Part shown: positions 44,176 to 53,352 of the stretch, piece after piece
Numbering within the stretch: position 1 is the first letter of the stretch
Layout of the letters: each line of letters opens with the position of its first letter
Origin: Pandoraea sputorum
GTDB taxonomy: Bacteria > Pseudomonadota > Gammaproteobacteria > Burkholderiales > Burkholderiaceae
Direction of reading: 5' to 3'
Assembly (NCBI RefSeq): GCF_000814845.2
Contig: NZ_CP010431.2
Coordinates: forward strand, 1,240,001-1,304,000
Length of the DNA: 64,000 bases
Translations under genes and position numbers: made by a program
Notes under the pieces: generated by a model
What the model was told of the DNA's origin: nothing
The model's database searches: none
Seen by the model: only the letters and a program-made list of their open reading frames with translations

Positions 44176-44196
44176 GCATTTCGCGTTCGAATGACG

Positions 44197-44233
44197 ATGG
44201 CCTGAGCCCGGCGTCACTGCCGGGTCAGGCCAT
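44197..44233 (+). terminator. Terminator of fabV overlapping the DUF72 gene end
   Basis: ATGGCCTGA (44197-44205) and GCCCGGC (44206-44212) pair with GCCGGG (44219-44224) and TCAGGCCAT (44225-44233) with one bulge; TGTTGTTT follows. The right arm contains the stop of the convergent gene at 44225. Confidence 0.8.
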
Positions 44234-45394
44234 TGTTGTTTCTGACGTCTGCGACAATTCGGAAATGCGCTCGGCCAGCGCGTTGCACGACAACGGCGAC
44301 GAGCCTTCGGCCTTGTTGTTGACGATGACGTAGACGGGATGCCCGGCCATTGCATAGTGCGTGGCCAATGCGGCGAGCACGTCGCGTGTGGTCGGATCGG
44401 GATCGACGATCTTGTCGAACGGCGCGTACTTCGCTTTCGCCTGCTCGTACTTATGGCCGCTGTTCAGATTCCAGCGCACGACGAGCGGCCCCGCGCCCGT
44501 CTCGTCGAGCAATGCCAGTGCGGCGGCCTGACGCTCCACATGTGGCATGCGCGCGTGCAGACCGATGCAGTAACGCACACCCAGTTGCCCCAGCGTGCGC
44601 ATGAGACGCGGCGTCAGCAGAGCGCCATCGCGAATCTCCAGCGCGTAGCATGGTCCAGGCGCAGTCGTCCCGTCGGGCAGCGCCTCGCCTTGCGGCAATG
44701 GCGGGAGGGCAGAGAAAAACGCCTCGATGCGTTGAATCAATGTGGGGACGTCGCGAAGCAGCTCGGTCGGCAGCGGCGAGACCTGGAACACCAGCACACC
44801 GGCCTTCGGCCCTAGCCCGGCGAGACACGGCGCGACGAACTGCTCGGTGGCGATGCGCGCGTCGAGAAAACACGGATTCGCGCTGAGACCTTCGCCTTTC
44901 TCGCCGCGCACGACGGCATCTGTCACGACACTCGGCGCTTTCACCAGAAAGCGAAAATCCCTCGGAACCTGCTCGGCGTACTTCTGGTACTCGACGATCG
45001 ACATCGGCTTGTAAAACGACCGGTCGATGCCGACGCAACGCAGCACGGGATGGCGGGCGTAGGCGGTGAGTCCCTGACGCGAGAGTTTGGTGTCGCTGTA
45101 ATCGTCGTCCCAGACGATGCCTTTCCAGCCCGGGAACGACCACGACGAGGTGCCAAGACGGATGTTGCCGGGCAGCCGTTCGCCCAGCGTTTGCACGTCA
45201 GACGGAAGATCGGCTGCGCCGACGCCGCTGCGTGATGTAGATTGACCCGACGATTGCCCCGAAGATCGACCCGGACGTCGCCCCTCGGAGACGGGGGCGG
45301 CGGCAGTAGAAACGGACTTGCCGTCGACCTGCCCGGCACGTCCGCCTGGCGGCGGATCGTCAGGCGGCGTGCCGAACAGATCGATCTGGCTCAT
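44225..45394 (-). CDS. DUF72-domain protein
   Basis: 389 residues from ATG at 45394, overlapping the CFA synthase stop by ATGA. A disordered Pro/Gly/Ser-rich N-terminus (about 75 residues, GQSSGQSTSRSG) precedes the DUF72 TIM-barrel-like domain: IRLGTSSWSFPGWKGIVWDD, LRCVGIDRSFYKPMSIVEYQKYAEQVPRDFRFLVKAPSVVTD, LVFQVSPLP, and near the end AMAGHPVYVIVNNKAEGSSPLSCNALAERI. DUF72 (YecE) proteins are widespread with no firmly established function; linkage to a CFA synthase is the main clue here. Confidence 0.88.
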   Translation of the reverse strand: MSQIDLFGTPPDDPPPGGRAGQVDGKSVSTAAAPVSEGRRPGRSSGQSSGQSTSRSGVGAADLPSDVQTLGERLPGNIRLGTSSWSFPGWKGIVWDDDYSDTKLSRQGLTAYARHPVLRCVGIDRSFYKPMSIVEYQKYAEQVPRDFRFLVKAPSVVTDAVVRGEKGEGLSANPCFLDARIATEQFVAPCLAGLGPKAGVLVFQVSPLPTELLRDVPTLIQRIEAFFSALPPLPQGEALPDGTTAPGPCYALEIRDGALLTPRLMRTLGQLGVRYCIGLHARMPHVERQAAALALLDETGAGPLVVRWNLNSGHKYEQAKAKYAPFDKIVDPDPTTRDVLAALATHYAMAGHPVYVIVNNKAEGSSPLSCNALAERISELSQTSETTMA

Positions 45395-46611
45395 GGATTG
45401 TTGCGATTCTCGTACATGTAACGGCGGGACCACGGAAGCTGCTTTGCCGATTGTCCTGCCTTGCGGCATACGATCTGATAGATCGAGACGTGATCGTGCT
45501 CGAACGCATAGGCGCATCCCGCAAGATACACGCGCCAGACACGGAAGCGTTCTTCTCCGGCCAGCTCGCGCAGACGCGGCGCGTTCGCTTCGAAGCGCTC
45601 CGACCACAGCGTAAGCGTGTGGGCGTAGTGACGGCGCAGACTTTCCACGTCGCTCGCCTCCAGTCCGCCGCGCTGCATCGACTCCAGCGCCAGGCTGATG
45701 TGCGGCAGCTCGCCGTTCGGGAACACGTACTTGTCGATGAACTCGCCGCCACCCATCGCCGTCTCGCCGCTGTCGGGATCCGTCGACGTGATGCCGTGGT
45801 TCATGGCGACGCCGTCGTCCTTGAGCAGCGCAGCCATTTTCGCAAAGTAGTCCTTCAGGTTCTTGCGCCCGACGTGCTCGAACATGCCCACGCTCGTGAT
45901 CCGATCGAACTGACCTTCCACGTCGCGGTAATCCTGAATGCGGATTTCGATCTTGTCTTCCAGGCCGAGCTTTTTGACGCGTTCGGTTGCCAGTGCGAAC
46001 TGATTCTCCGAGAGCGTCACGCCGACACACTTCGCCCCGAACTTCTGCGCGGCGCGAATCACCAGCGCGCCCCAGCCGCAACCGATATCGAGCAGCGTCT
46101 GGCCGGGTTGCAGTCCGATCTTCGTAAGGATGTGATCGATCTTCTTCTCTTGCGCCGTGTCGAGGTCTTCGTCGCCATTTTCGAAATAGGCACACGAATA
46201 GACCATGTTCTTGTCCAGCCAGAGCTGGTAGAACTCGTTCGAAACGTCGTAGTGGAACTCGATCGAGCGCTTGTCGGACTTCTTGGTGTGATTGAAGTGA
46301 CGCACGGCACGCTCAAGCGGACCGATGGTCGTCAGACTGCTGCCCGCAAGCGCGTAGCTCATGTCGATGACGTCGGCCAGTCGGCCTTCGACATCGATTT
46401 CACCCTTCACATACGCCTCACCGAGATTGTCGAGGCTTGGACTCAGTAGACGCGTCATGGCCGCAGGGCCATTGATGCGCAACGTTACGCTGGGGTTGTC
46501 GAAGGCACCAAAATCGTATTGCTGACCGTTCCAAAGCGCGAGGCGAATGGGCAGGTTCGAAGAGGTCTTGACGCCGCTGACCCAGTTTTCGAGTTTTTTC
46601 TCCCACAACAT
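45391..46611 (-). CDS. cfa: Cyclopropane-fatty-acyl-phospholipid synthase family
   Basis: 406 residues from ATG at 46611 (GGAG 9 nt upstream); a longer frame to 46968 overlaps pdxH and is rejected. CFA synthase pattern: FHYDVSNEFYQLWLDKNMVYSCAYFENGDEDLDTAQEKKIDHILTKI, SAM-binding TLLDIGCGWGALVIRAAQKFGAKCVGVTLSEN, SVGMFEHVGRKNLKDYF, FIDKYVFPNGELPHISLALESMQ and a Cys-containing FRVWRVYLAGCAYAFEHDHVSIYQIV. It adds a methylene bridge to unsaturated lipid acyl chains at the membrane, typically in stationary phase or acid stress. Coupled to DUF72. Confidence 0.93.
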   Translation of the reverse strand: MLWEKKLENWVSGVKTSSNLPIRLALWNGQQYDFGAFDNPSVTLRINGPAAMTRLLSPSLDNLGEAYVKGEIDVEGRLADVIDMSYALAGSSLTTIGPLERAVRHFNHTKKSDKRSIEFHYDVSNEFYQLWLDKNMVYSCAYFENGDEDLDTAQEKKIDHILTKIGLQPGQTLLDIGCGWGALVIRAAQKFGAKCVGVTLSENQFALATERVKKLGLEDKIEIRIQDYRDVEGQFDRITSVGMFEHVGRKNLKDYFAKMAALLKDDGVAMNHGITSTDPDSGETAMGGGEFIDKYVFPNGELPHISLALESMQRGGLEASDVESLRRHYAHTLTLWSERFEANAPRLRELAGEERFRVWRVYLAGCAYAFEHDHVSIYQIVCRKAGQSAKQLPWSRRYMYENRNNP

Positions 46612-46726
46612 GGATGTGCTCCAAGTGTCACCAAAAAAACTTTCATCCGTACCGTCGGCACGGTGACGTCTCCTCGTCAATCGGGCGGGCAGGCGTACCG
46701 CGTCGGCGTAGCCGACACAACAACGT

Positions 46727-47374
46727 TCAGGGGGACAGGCGCGCGACGCGCCACGCTCCATCGGCAAGCCGGAAAAATTTGATGCGATCGTGCAGGCGCG
46801 ATTCGCGACCCTGCCAGAACTCGATGGTTTCCGGCACGAGCCGGTAACCACCCCAGTGCGGCGGGCGCGGCGGGGCGTCGCCGAACTGGCGCCGGAACTC
46901 CGCTTCGCGTTGCTCGATGATCGTGCGATCGGCCACTTCGGCGCTTTGCACCGAGGCCCACGCGCCAAGACGGGAACCCACCGGGCGCGAGTGGTAATAA
47001 GCGTCGCTTTCTTCTGCGCTCACCTTCTCGACACGTCCCTCGATACGCACCTGGCGCTCAAGTTCGATCCAGTGAAACAGCAGGCAACCGTACGGCGTGG
47101 CCGCCAACTCCTGACCCTTGCGCGAATCGTAATTCGTGAAGAACGTGAACCCGCGTTCGTCGGCGCCCTTGATCAGCACGATCCGTGCATCGGGGCGGCC
47201 ATCCGGCGTGACGGTGGCGAGCGTCATGGCATTCGGCTCGGGCAACTGGGCGGCGAGCGCTTGCTCAAACCAGAGTCGGAATTGGTCGAACGGGCTGGAC
47301 GCGACGTCGGTCTCCGAAAGTGAGCCGAGGGCGTAATTTTTGCGCAGGTCCGCGAGAGAAAGCGTCTGGGTCAC
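46727..47374 (-). CDS. pdxH: Pyridoxamine 5'-phosphate oxidase
   Basis: 215 residues from GTG at 47374; no clear ribosome site. PNPOx motifs: [85 protein letters not shown] (FMN contacts), [15 protein letters not shown] and the C-terminal [30 protein letters not shown]. It makes pyridoxal 5'-phosphate from PNP/PMP with FMN. It ends 115 bp before the cfa start. Confidence 0.96.
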   Translation of the reverse strand: MTQTLSLADLRKNYALGSLSETDVASSPFDQFRLWFEQALAAQLPEPNAMTLATVTPDGRPDARIVLIKGADERGFTFFTNYDSRKGQELAATPYGCLLFHWIELERQVRIEGRVEKVSAEESDAYYHSRPVGSRLGAWASVQSAEVADRTIIEQREAEFRRQFGDAPPRPPHWGGYRLVPETIEFWQGRESRLHDRIKFFRLADGAWRVARLSP

Positions 47375-47673
47375 GACGATCGTAATCGGTCTGGTGCGTT
47401 GGGGGTTGCGACACAGTATAGCGAAGAGTTAGGGAAATTGCGCACGTGGCGATTTGCCGCATCGTTCGCGCAACGATCCGCCAAACGCCCCGTGTGATGG
47501 GCATCTAGCGCTATGTGCTTGATATTTAATGAGTGAAGTATTTCCGTCCGGGGCCGCTGGCTGTCCCGAAACGCACCCCCGAAAGCGACGGCAAATCCAT
47601 CACGTTGGCATGGGCATTGCTTGGCATTTTGTGTGCCGTTGGCCGTGCCGTGCCCATGCAACGCGAATCGGTC

Positions 47674-49785
47674 TCAGGGCTTCTCGCTCCCGGAGCCGAC
47701 GGCAGCCGCCGACGGTGAGGACTGCGGGGCGCGCCCCCGGCCACCGGGCTTACTGCCAGGCGCGTTACCCGACCCGGTGCCGGTGCCGTTGGCGTCGGGC
47801 ACCGATTTGACGTTCGCAGGGTTGCGGCTCGGTGGGTGTTGCAGCTTGGCCAGCAATTCGCCGCAGGGGCTGTCCTTGCCGGGGCCGAGTTCGAGCAGCG
47901 GAATGAGCGCGGTATACGGGGCGAGCACGCCCAGGGCGATCGCGCCGCCTGCGCGGGCCACCAGCGTTGGCACGTTCACGCCCACGTCCGGATGCTTGAA
48001 GGTGCCGCGCACATATAGCGGCGAGCGCAACGACAGCAGGCCGAAGTGCTTGGGCTCGGGGCGGATCGTCAGATTGAAGTGCTCACGCTTGAGGTCGACC
48101 TGACCCGTCACCCCAATGCTTGTGTCGTCGGTGTCGATCACGAAGGTGCGGGCGTCCATCAGGCCGTCGCGCACGGCAAAGTCGGCGGCGGCGCAGCGCA
48201 TCTCGATCTGCTTGTCGCCGAAGAGCTTCGTCAGCACGATGTTGCCGACGTTAAGCCCCATGTATTGCAGCAGCAGTTTGCTGACCGAGCCACGGTCGAT
48301 GAGCGTCTTGATCTCGCCGTTCGACGAACCTGCCAGCGCTGCAATCGAGTTGCCGGTGGCGGTCAGTGCCGCGTCGCCGTTCACTTCACCGACACTCGTC
48401 TTCATCAGATCAACGTCGGGCAGCAACTGCTTCATCTTCAGATGGCGCAGGGAGACCTGAGAATCCACCTTCATCGGCTCGACCTGTCCGTTGAGGACGA
48501 GCGTCGACGTAATGCGCCCGCCTGCCACACCGAATTCCAGCGGACGCAGCGAGAGCACGCCGTCGTCCAGCACGAGATGCGTGACGAGATTGTCGATCGG
48601 CAGGCTCTTGTCCTTGATGATCTTGCGGCCGGTGAATTGCACGTCCGCATCGATGGCGCGCCAGCGGTCCGTCTTGAACGGATCGACCGGCAGCACCTTG
48701 TCGGACGGCGGCGCTTTCGGCTTGCCCGACAGATCGCTGCCGCCCGACGGATTCTGTCCGCCGATCGCTGGTCCCAGATCGACCAGACGCAATTGATTCG
48801 AGACGACCGCACCTTGCAGAATGTTGCGCGGCTGGCGTTGACGGAATACGAGCGTGCCCGAGAGATCGCTCTGGCCGACCTTGCCCTGGAAGCGCTCATA
48901 TCGCCAGACACCAGCCGTGTGCAGCAGGTGCCCGTTGGTTTCATAAGACGGCGTTTCCGGCAGCAGTACGCCGGTGATCGGATAAAGGTCGGCCATGGTC
49001 GGCCCAGCCAGACGCAGGTGCATGTCGAGTGCCGACAGGGTGGCCGGATTCGTGAACGTGCCCTTGGCGGCGATCTGCGTGCGGCCGATGCGCACGCTCG
49101 CGTCGAGCGGATAGGGCTCGCCCGAGTCTTCGAGCGAGAGGACGTCGCCGCCACGCCCCTTGCCGGTGACGGCGACCTTGCGGAACGTCCCTTTCAGGGA
49201 GACGCCGATGCCGTACGGTGCCTGACCGTCAATGGTCGCGATGTTGGCCGTCAGATCGAGTTGCTGCGGCACGAGGTTGGCGCGTACTACGCCGTCTTCG
49301 AGGATCAGGCGTCCGATGCGGAATTTCCATGGCGACGGCTGGCCGTCGCCCTTCGTGAAGGTCCAGTTGTTGCGCCCATCCGCCTGCTGCTCGATGACGA
49401 CCTTCGGTGCGGACAGCGCGACTTCGGGGAGGACGACGCGCTTGTCGAGCAGCGGAAGCCATTCGAGGGAGAACGTGAGTCGGCCGACGGAGACCATGTT
49501 CGGCTCCTGACTCCACGCAACGTTGCCTAACACGATATCATTCGCGATCAGGCGAGGCCGCGGCAGCCAGCGCCCCAGACCCGGGGCCTGCGCATTCGGG
49601 GCCAGCCAGTGCAGCGAGAGGTCGCCCCGGATGGCAAACGGGCGGCCCGTCGCGGTGCTCACCTCCCGGTTGATAAAGGGCCGGGCGTAGTTCCAGTCAA
49701 ACCACGTGATGAACGCCGCGAATGCCAGCACGATGGCGACTATCGTGATCGCCAGCCATTTCAAGGACGTTACCCATCGCATCAT
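47674..49785 (-). CDS. AsmA-family membrane protein
   Basis: 703 residues from ATG at 49785 (the next codon is also ATG, 49782). A single N-terminal membrane helix (WLAITIVAIVLAFAAFITWF) is followed by DWNYARPFINREVSTATGRPFAIRGDLSLHWLAP, the AsmA N-terminal signature, then repeated beta segments and the AsmA_2 C-terminal part (LAALAGSSNGEIKTLIDRGSVSKLLLQYMGLNVGNIVLTKLFGDKQIEMRCAAADFAV). The last 60 residues are disordered (Gly/Pro/Ser-rich). AsmA/YhdP-like proteins span the periplasm and are implicated in lipid transport to the outer membrane. Its start codon overlaps the divergent tcdA start. Confidence 0.9.
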   Translation of the reverse strand: MMRWVTSLKWLAITIVAIVLAFAAFITWFDWNYARPFINREVSTATGRPFAIRGDLSLHWLAPNAQAPGLGRWLPRPRLIANDIVLGNVAWSQEPNMVSVGRLTFSLEWLPLLDKRVVLPEVALSAPKVVIEQQADGRNNWTFTKGDGQPSPWKFRIGRLILEDGVVRANLVPQQLDLTANIATIDGQAPYGIGVSLKGTFRKVAVTGKGRGGDVLSLEDSGEPYPLDASVRIGRTQIAAKGTFTNPATLSALDMHLRLAGPTMADLYPITGVLLPETPSYETNGHLLHTAGVWRYERFQGKVGQSDLSGTLVFRQRQPRNILQGAVVSNQLRLVDLGPAIGGQNPSGGSDLSGKPKAPPSDKVLPVDPFKTDRWRAIDADVQFTGRKIIKDKSLPIDNLVTHLVLDDGVLSLRPLEFGVAGGRITSTLVLNGQVEPMKVDSQVSLRHLKMKQLLPDVDLMKTSVGEVNGDAALTATGNSIAALAGSSNGEIKTLIDRGSVSKLLLQYMGLNVGNIVLTKLFGDKQIEMRCAAADFAVRDGLMDARTFVIDTDDTSIGVTGQVDLKREHFNLTIRPEPKHFGLLSLRSPLYVRGTFKHPDVGVNVPTLVARAGGAIALGVLAPYTALIPLLELGPGKDSPCGELLAKLQHPPSRNPANVKSVPDANGTGTGSGNAPGSKPGGRGRAPQSSPSAAAVGSGSEKP

Positions 49786-50620
49786 GAACAGTACCCCGTC
49801 GATCGTTGTAGCTCCGGTGCCTGCCACGCCATCGGAGAAGGATTATGACGCGAACCGCCGTTTCGGCGGCCTCGCGCGCTTGTACGGTGACGACGGTCTC
49901 GCGCGTCTGCGTGAAGCCCACGTGGCCGTCATCGGCATCGGCGGCGTTGGCTCGTGGGTGGCCGAAGCGCTGGCGCGCAGCGCCGTGGGCCGACTCACGC
50001 TTATCGATCTCGATAACGTCGCCGAAAGCAATACCAATCGTCAGGTGCACGCACTCGACGGCAACTACGGCAAACCGAAAGTTGCCGCGATGGCCGAACG
50101 GATCATGGCCATCAATCCTGGTTGTCAGCTTACGCTCGTCGAGGACTTCGTCGAACTGGAAAATCTCGACGCCATGTTGGGCGGCGGCTTCGACTGGGTG
50201 GTCGACGCCATCGACAGCGTTCGGGTGAAGACGGCGCTCATCGCATGGTGCGTGGCGCATAAGCAGCGTCTGATCACCGTAGGCGGTGCAGGCGGTCAGA
50301 TCGATCCGACACGGATTCGTATCGACGACCTCGCCCGCACGATCCAGGATCCGCTGCTTGCGAAAGTGCGTGCGCAATTACGCAAGCAACATGGATTTGT
50401 CCGTGGTCCGAAAGCCAAGTTCAACGTGCCGGCGGTGTACTCGGACGAGCCGTTGCAATATCCGGAGGCCGTGTGCGCGCCGGGCGAAACGCCCGATGCG
50501 GCTGTGGGTCCGCAGGGCCTGAATTGCGCCGGTTTCGGTTCGAGCATGTGTGTCACAGCGACGTTTGGCATGGCCGCCGCAGCTCACGTTTTAAAGCAGG
50601 TGACGAAGGTCGGACGTTGA
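49784..50620 (+). CDS. tcdA: tRNA threonylcarbamoyladenosine dehydratase TcdA (CsdL, ThiF/E1-like)
   Basis: 278 residues from ATG at 49784; a GTG at 49817 is possible and would remove 11 residues. E1-like motifs: RRFGGLARLYGDDGLARLREAHVAVIGIGGVGSWVAEALARSAVGRLTLIDLDNVAESNTNRQVHAL (ATP site), DWVVDAIDSVRVKTALIAWC, ITVGGAGGQIDPTRIRIDDLARTIQDPLLAKVR and a C-terminal GFGSSMCVTATFGM. It converts t6A37 of tRNA to the cyclic form ct6A. Start codons of this gene and the divergent asmA-type gene share two bases. Confidence 0.93.
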   Translation: MNSTPSIVVAPVPATPSEKDYDANRRFGGLARLYGDDGLARLREAHVAVIGIGGVGSWVAEALARSAVGRLTLIDLDNVAESNTNRQVHALDGNYGKPKVAAMAERIMAINPGCQLTLVEDFVELENLDAMLGGGFDWVVDAIDSVRVKTALIAWCVAHKQRLITVGGAGGQIDPTRIRIDDLARTIQDPLLAKVRAQLRKQHGFVRGPKAKFNVPAVYSDEPLQYPEAVCAPGETPDAAVGPQGLNCAGFGSSMCVTATFGMAAAAHVLKQVTKVGR

Positions 50621-50761
50621 AATCGGCTCGGTGCGGGCACTCACGTGCCCGAGATTTTCCCAAGCCTCGCGCGTGGCGTCTGTAACCAAAAGTTACGAAA
50701 CGGTGGCGGGCCGCTTTGCCGCGAGCGGGGAAGACCTCTCGATCAGTCTCTCGATATCCAA

Positions 50762-50800
50762 AACAACAACGGCCGGAGATTCTCCGGCCGTTGTTGTTTG
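50762..50800. terminator. Bidirectional terminator between tcdA and fadD
   Basis: 18-bp perfect stem (50762-50779 with 50783-50800, containing ACAACAACGGCCGGAG) around the loop ATT. It lies between convergent genes. A smaller hairpin, CGGGCAC/GTGCCCG (50634-50651), precedes it. Confidence 0.88.
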
Positions 50801-50873
50801 TGGCGTGTTGTTTCGTTATGCATAACGTCACAGCGTCGCCACGATAATGCGGCAGTGCCGCAATGAAAGCTTC

Positions 50874-52526
50874 TTAACGCAGCTCGCGACGCAGGACCTT
50901 GCCGACGGGCGTCTTCGGCAGTTCGGTGCGGAACTCGATGACATGCGGCACCTTGTAGTTCGTCAGATGCTGACGGCAGAAGTCGATGATGGCTTTCTCC
51001 GACAGGTCCTGCGACTTCTTGACGATCACCGCCTTGACCGCCTCACCGGTGCGCTCGCTCGGCACCCCCACGACTGCCGATTCCAGCACGCCCGGGCACA
51101 TCGCGAGCACGCTTTCGACTTCGTTCGGATAGACGTTGAAGCCCGACACGATGATCATGTCCTTCTTGCGATCGGTAATGCGCACGTAGCCTTGTTCGTC
51201 GATCGTACCGATGTCGCCAGTGCGCAGCCAGCCGTCCGATGTAATGGTCTTGGCCGTTTCGTCGGGGCGATGCCAGTAGCCCTTCATGACTTGCGGGCCG
51301 CGCACGCAGATCTCGCCTTCCTGGCCGAAGCCCAGCGCTTCGTTGGCGTCGTTGCGAATGCTGACTTCGGTCGACGAAATCGGCAGGCCGATGGAGCCGT
51401 TGAACTCGCTGCCCAGCGGGTTGATACACACGGCGGGTGAAGTCTCCGTCAAACCGTATGCCTCGATCAGCGGGTGCCCCGTGACCTTCTGCCAACGTTC
51501 GGCCACCGCGCGCTGCACGGCTGCGCCACCGCCGAGTGCGCATTTAAGGGCTGTGAAGTCGAGCTGATCGAACCCCGGCGTGTTGAGCAAACCGTTGAAG
51601 AGCGTATTCACGCCCGTCATGAACGTGAACTTCCACTTGCCCAATTCCTTCACGAAGCCGGGCATGTCGCGCGGATTGGTGATGAGCAGGTTGAGTGCGC
51701 CGAGCTGGAGGAACACAAGACAGTTCGCCGTCAGACAGAAGATGTGATAGAGGGGCAACGCCGTGACGATGATCTCTTTGCCTTCTTCGAGACCCGAGCC
51801 GATCCACGCGCGTGCCTGCAACATGTTGGCGATCATGTTGTAGTGCGTGAGCATCGCGCCCTTGGCCACGCCGGTCGTGCCGCCGGTGTACTGGAGGAAG
51901 GCGATGTCGTCGTGACCGAGCTGCGCTTCTTCCAACTTGGCACGTGCGCCTTTTGCCATGGCAGTGCGGAAGGGCACCGCGTGTGGAATGTTCCACTCGG
52001 GCACCATCTTCTTCACGTGACGCACGACGTAGTTCACGATCCAGCGCTTCGGTGCGGGCACCATATCGCCGATGGCCGTGGTAATGACGTGCTTGACCGG
52101 CGTGTTCGGCAACGCTTTTTGCAACGTCGCGGCGAAGTTCTCGATCACGAGGATCGCGCCGCAATCCGCGTCCTTCAATTGATGTTCGAGTTCACCCGCC
52201 GTGTAGAGCGGGTTGACGTTCACGACGACCATGCCCGCGCGCAGGATGCCGAAGACGGCCACCGGATACTGGAGCAGGTTGGGCGACATGATGGCCACGC
52301 GCGAACCGCGTTGCAATCCGGGCAGGCTTTGCAGATATGCGGCGAAGTCGCGCGACTTGCGCTCGAGGTCGGCGAACGTCAGCGTGACACCGAGATTGGT
52401 GAACGACGGACGATTCGCGAACTTCTGGCAGCTTTGCAGGAACACATCGTTCAGCGAACGATACGTGTTGACGTCGATCTCGGCCGGTACGCCGGGCGGA
52501 TAGCTTTTGAGCCAGACTTTATCCAT
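50874..52526 (-). CDS. fadD: Long-chain fatty-acid-CoA ligase
   Basis: 550 residues from ATG at 52526 with AAGGAGG upstream; a longer frame to 52796 is rejected. FadD motifs: MDKVWLKSYPPGVPAEIDVNTYRSLNDVFLQSC, AMP-binding FLQYTGGTTGVAKGAMLTHYN, EAYGLTETSPAVCINP, GWLRTGDIGTIDEQGYVRITDRKKDMIIVSGFNVYPNEVE and C-terminal LPKTPVGKVLRRELR. It activates imported fatty acids for beta-oxidation at the inner membrane. Its upstream 409 bp (to the tRNA gene) show no gene. Confidence 0.95.
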   Translation of the reverse strand: MDKVWLKSYPPGVPAEIDVNTYRSLNDVFLQSCQKFANRPSFTNLGVTLTFADLERKSRDFAAYLQSLPGLQRGSRVAIMSPNLLQYPVAVFGILRAGMVVVNVNPLYTAGELEHQLKDADCGAILVIENFAATLQKALPNTPVKHVITTAIGDMVPAPKRWIVNYVVRHVKKMVPEWNIPHAVPFRTAMAKGARAKLEEAQLGHDDIAFLQYTGGTTGVAKGAMLTHYNMIANMLQARAWIGSGLEEGKEIIVTALPLYHIFCLTANCLVFLQLGALNLLITNPRDMPGFVKELGKWKFTFMTGVNTLFNGLLNTPGFDQLDFTALKCALGGGAAVQRAVAERWQKVTGHPLIEAYGLTETSPAVCINPLGSEFNGSIGLPISSTEVSIRNDANEALGFGQEGEICVRGPQVMKGYWHRPDETAKTITSDGWLRTGDIGTIDEQGYVRITDRKKDMIIVSGFNVYPNEVESVLAMCPGVLESAVVGVPSERTGEAVKAVIVKKSQDLSEKAIIDFCRQHLTNYKVPHVIEFRTELPKTPVGKVLRRELR

Positions 52527-52892
52527 GAGCGCCTCCTTGGACTGGTTTTTATCGCATCTGGCGCGCCGGGGGAAGTACCAGTGAAAAAGTACAGGGCGAC
52601 CGATGCATCGTTTCATCGCATGTCGTGTGGGGGTGCGAGCGGGGCGTCTCCTTGCCCGATTCTGCCTCGCGTGCGCAGCGGGTGCGCCATTCGATGCGTT
52701 GCAAAAAGCCGTAGCATACCGTGCCGTCTCCGGCGCGAGCACATGGAAAGCCCTGATTTGATGCGGGTTTGCGTGGAGTAATTGTTCTAGCGGCAAAGGC
52801 TTGCCAGTGAGGGGGATTCCGCGCTAATCCCGCATGAATTGCCCGATGCGGCGAGAAAACTCGGGATATGACAAAAGAATTGCAAAAAACAC

Positions 52893-52921
52893 TTGCGTGG
52901 TGAGTTGGTTTCTTACATAAT
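52893..52921 (+). promoter_or_regulatory. Promoter of the first tRNA-Arg gene
   Basis: -35 TTGCGT (52893-52898), 17-bp spacer, -10 CATAAT (52916-52921), 14 bp before the tRNA 5' end. Confidence 0.7.
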
Positions 52922-52935
52922 TCTGTTCTCACAGC

Positions 52936-53012
52936 GCGGCTGTAGCTCAGTTGGATAGAGTACTTGGCTACGAACCAAGGGGTCGTGGGTTCGAATCCTG
53001 CCAGCCGCGCCA
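52936..53012 (+). tRNA. tRNA-Arg (anticodon ACG), copy 1
   Basis: 77 nt including encoded CCA. Acceptor GCGGCTG pairs with CAGCCGC; anticodon stem CTTGG/CCAAG encloses loop CTACGAA with anticodon ACG (inosine-modified, reading CGN arginine codons); the T-loop contains GGTTCGAATCC. All arms fold without mismatch that I can see. Confidence 0.97.
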
Positions 53013-53021
53013 TTTATTTCG

Positions 53022-53053
53022 AGGGTCTCCTCACGGGGAGACCCTTAGTTTTT
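53022..53053 (+). terminator. Terminator after tRNA-Arg copy 1
   Basis: AGGGTCTCC (53022-53030) pairs with GGAGACCCT (53037-53045), followed by a T-rich tail. It suggests the two tRNA copies are at least partly separate transcripts. Confidence 0.8.
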
Positions 53054-53160
53054 CGGGAGAGCCCTTCCGTTGATGCACCGAGTGCCATGCGCCGGTGAGT
53101 GTCGATGAAAGGCAAGCCGACAGCAGCAGGATCGTCTGATCGGTGTCTCGTGCAGTAAGT

Positions 53161-53237
53161 GCGGCTGTAGCTCAGTTGGATAGAGTACTTGGCTACGAAC
53201 CAAGGGGTCGTGGGTTCGAATCCTGCCAGCCGCGCCA
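53161..53237 (+). tRNA. tRNA-Arg (anticodon ACG), copy 2
   Basis: 77 nt identical to copy 1, with encoded CCA and the same anticodon ACG. The copies are 148 bp apart, and the DNA between them shows no similarity beyond the tRNA sequence itself, so this is a gene duplication of the tRNA unit only. Confidence 0.97.
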
Positions 53238-53248
53238 ACTCAGTTGGC

Positions 53249-53286
53249 AAAAACGCTCCAGAGGCGAAAGCTTCTGGAGCGTTTTT
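53249..53286 (+). terminator. Terminator after tRNA-Arg copy 2
   Basis: AAAAACGCTCCAGA (53249-53262) pairs with TCTGGAGCGTTTTT (53273-53286) around a 10-nt loop. The flanking A- and T-runs allow action in both directions. Confidence 0.92.
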
Positions 53287-53352
53287 CGTTTACGTTTCGT
53301 TTTCCGCATCGCGACGGCATCCGCATCGCGAATGCCGTCGCTGCAACGACAA

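Noticed and set aside
52936..53237. Paired tRNA-Arg genes as attachment sites of an integrated element
   Set aside because: Both copies are full-length and identical, only 148 bp apart, and no integrase or mobile genes lie nearby; simple duplication explains them.
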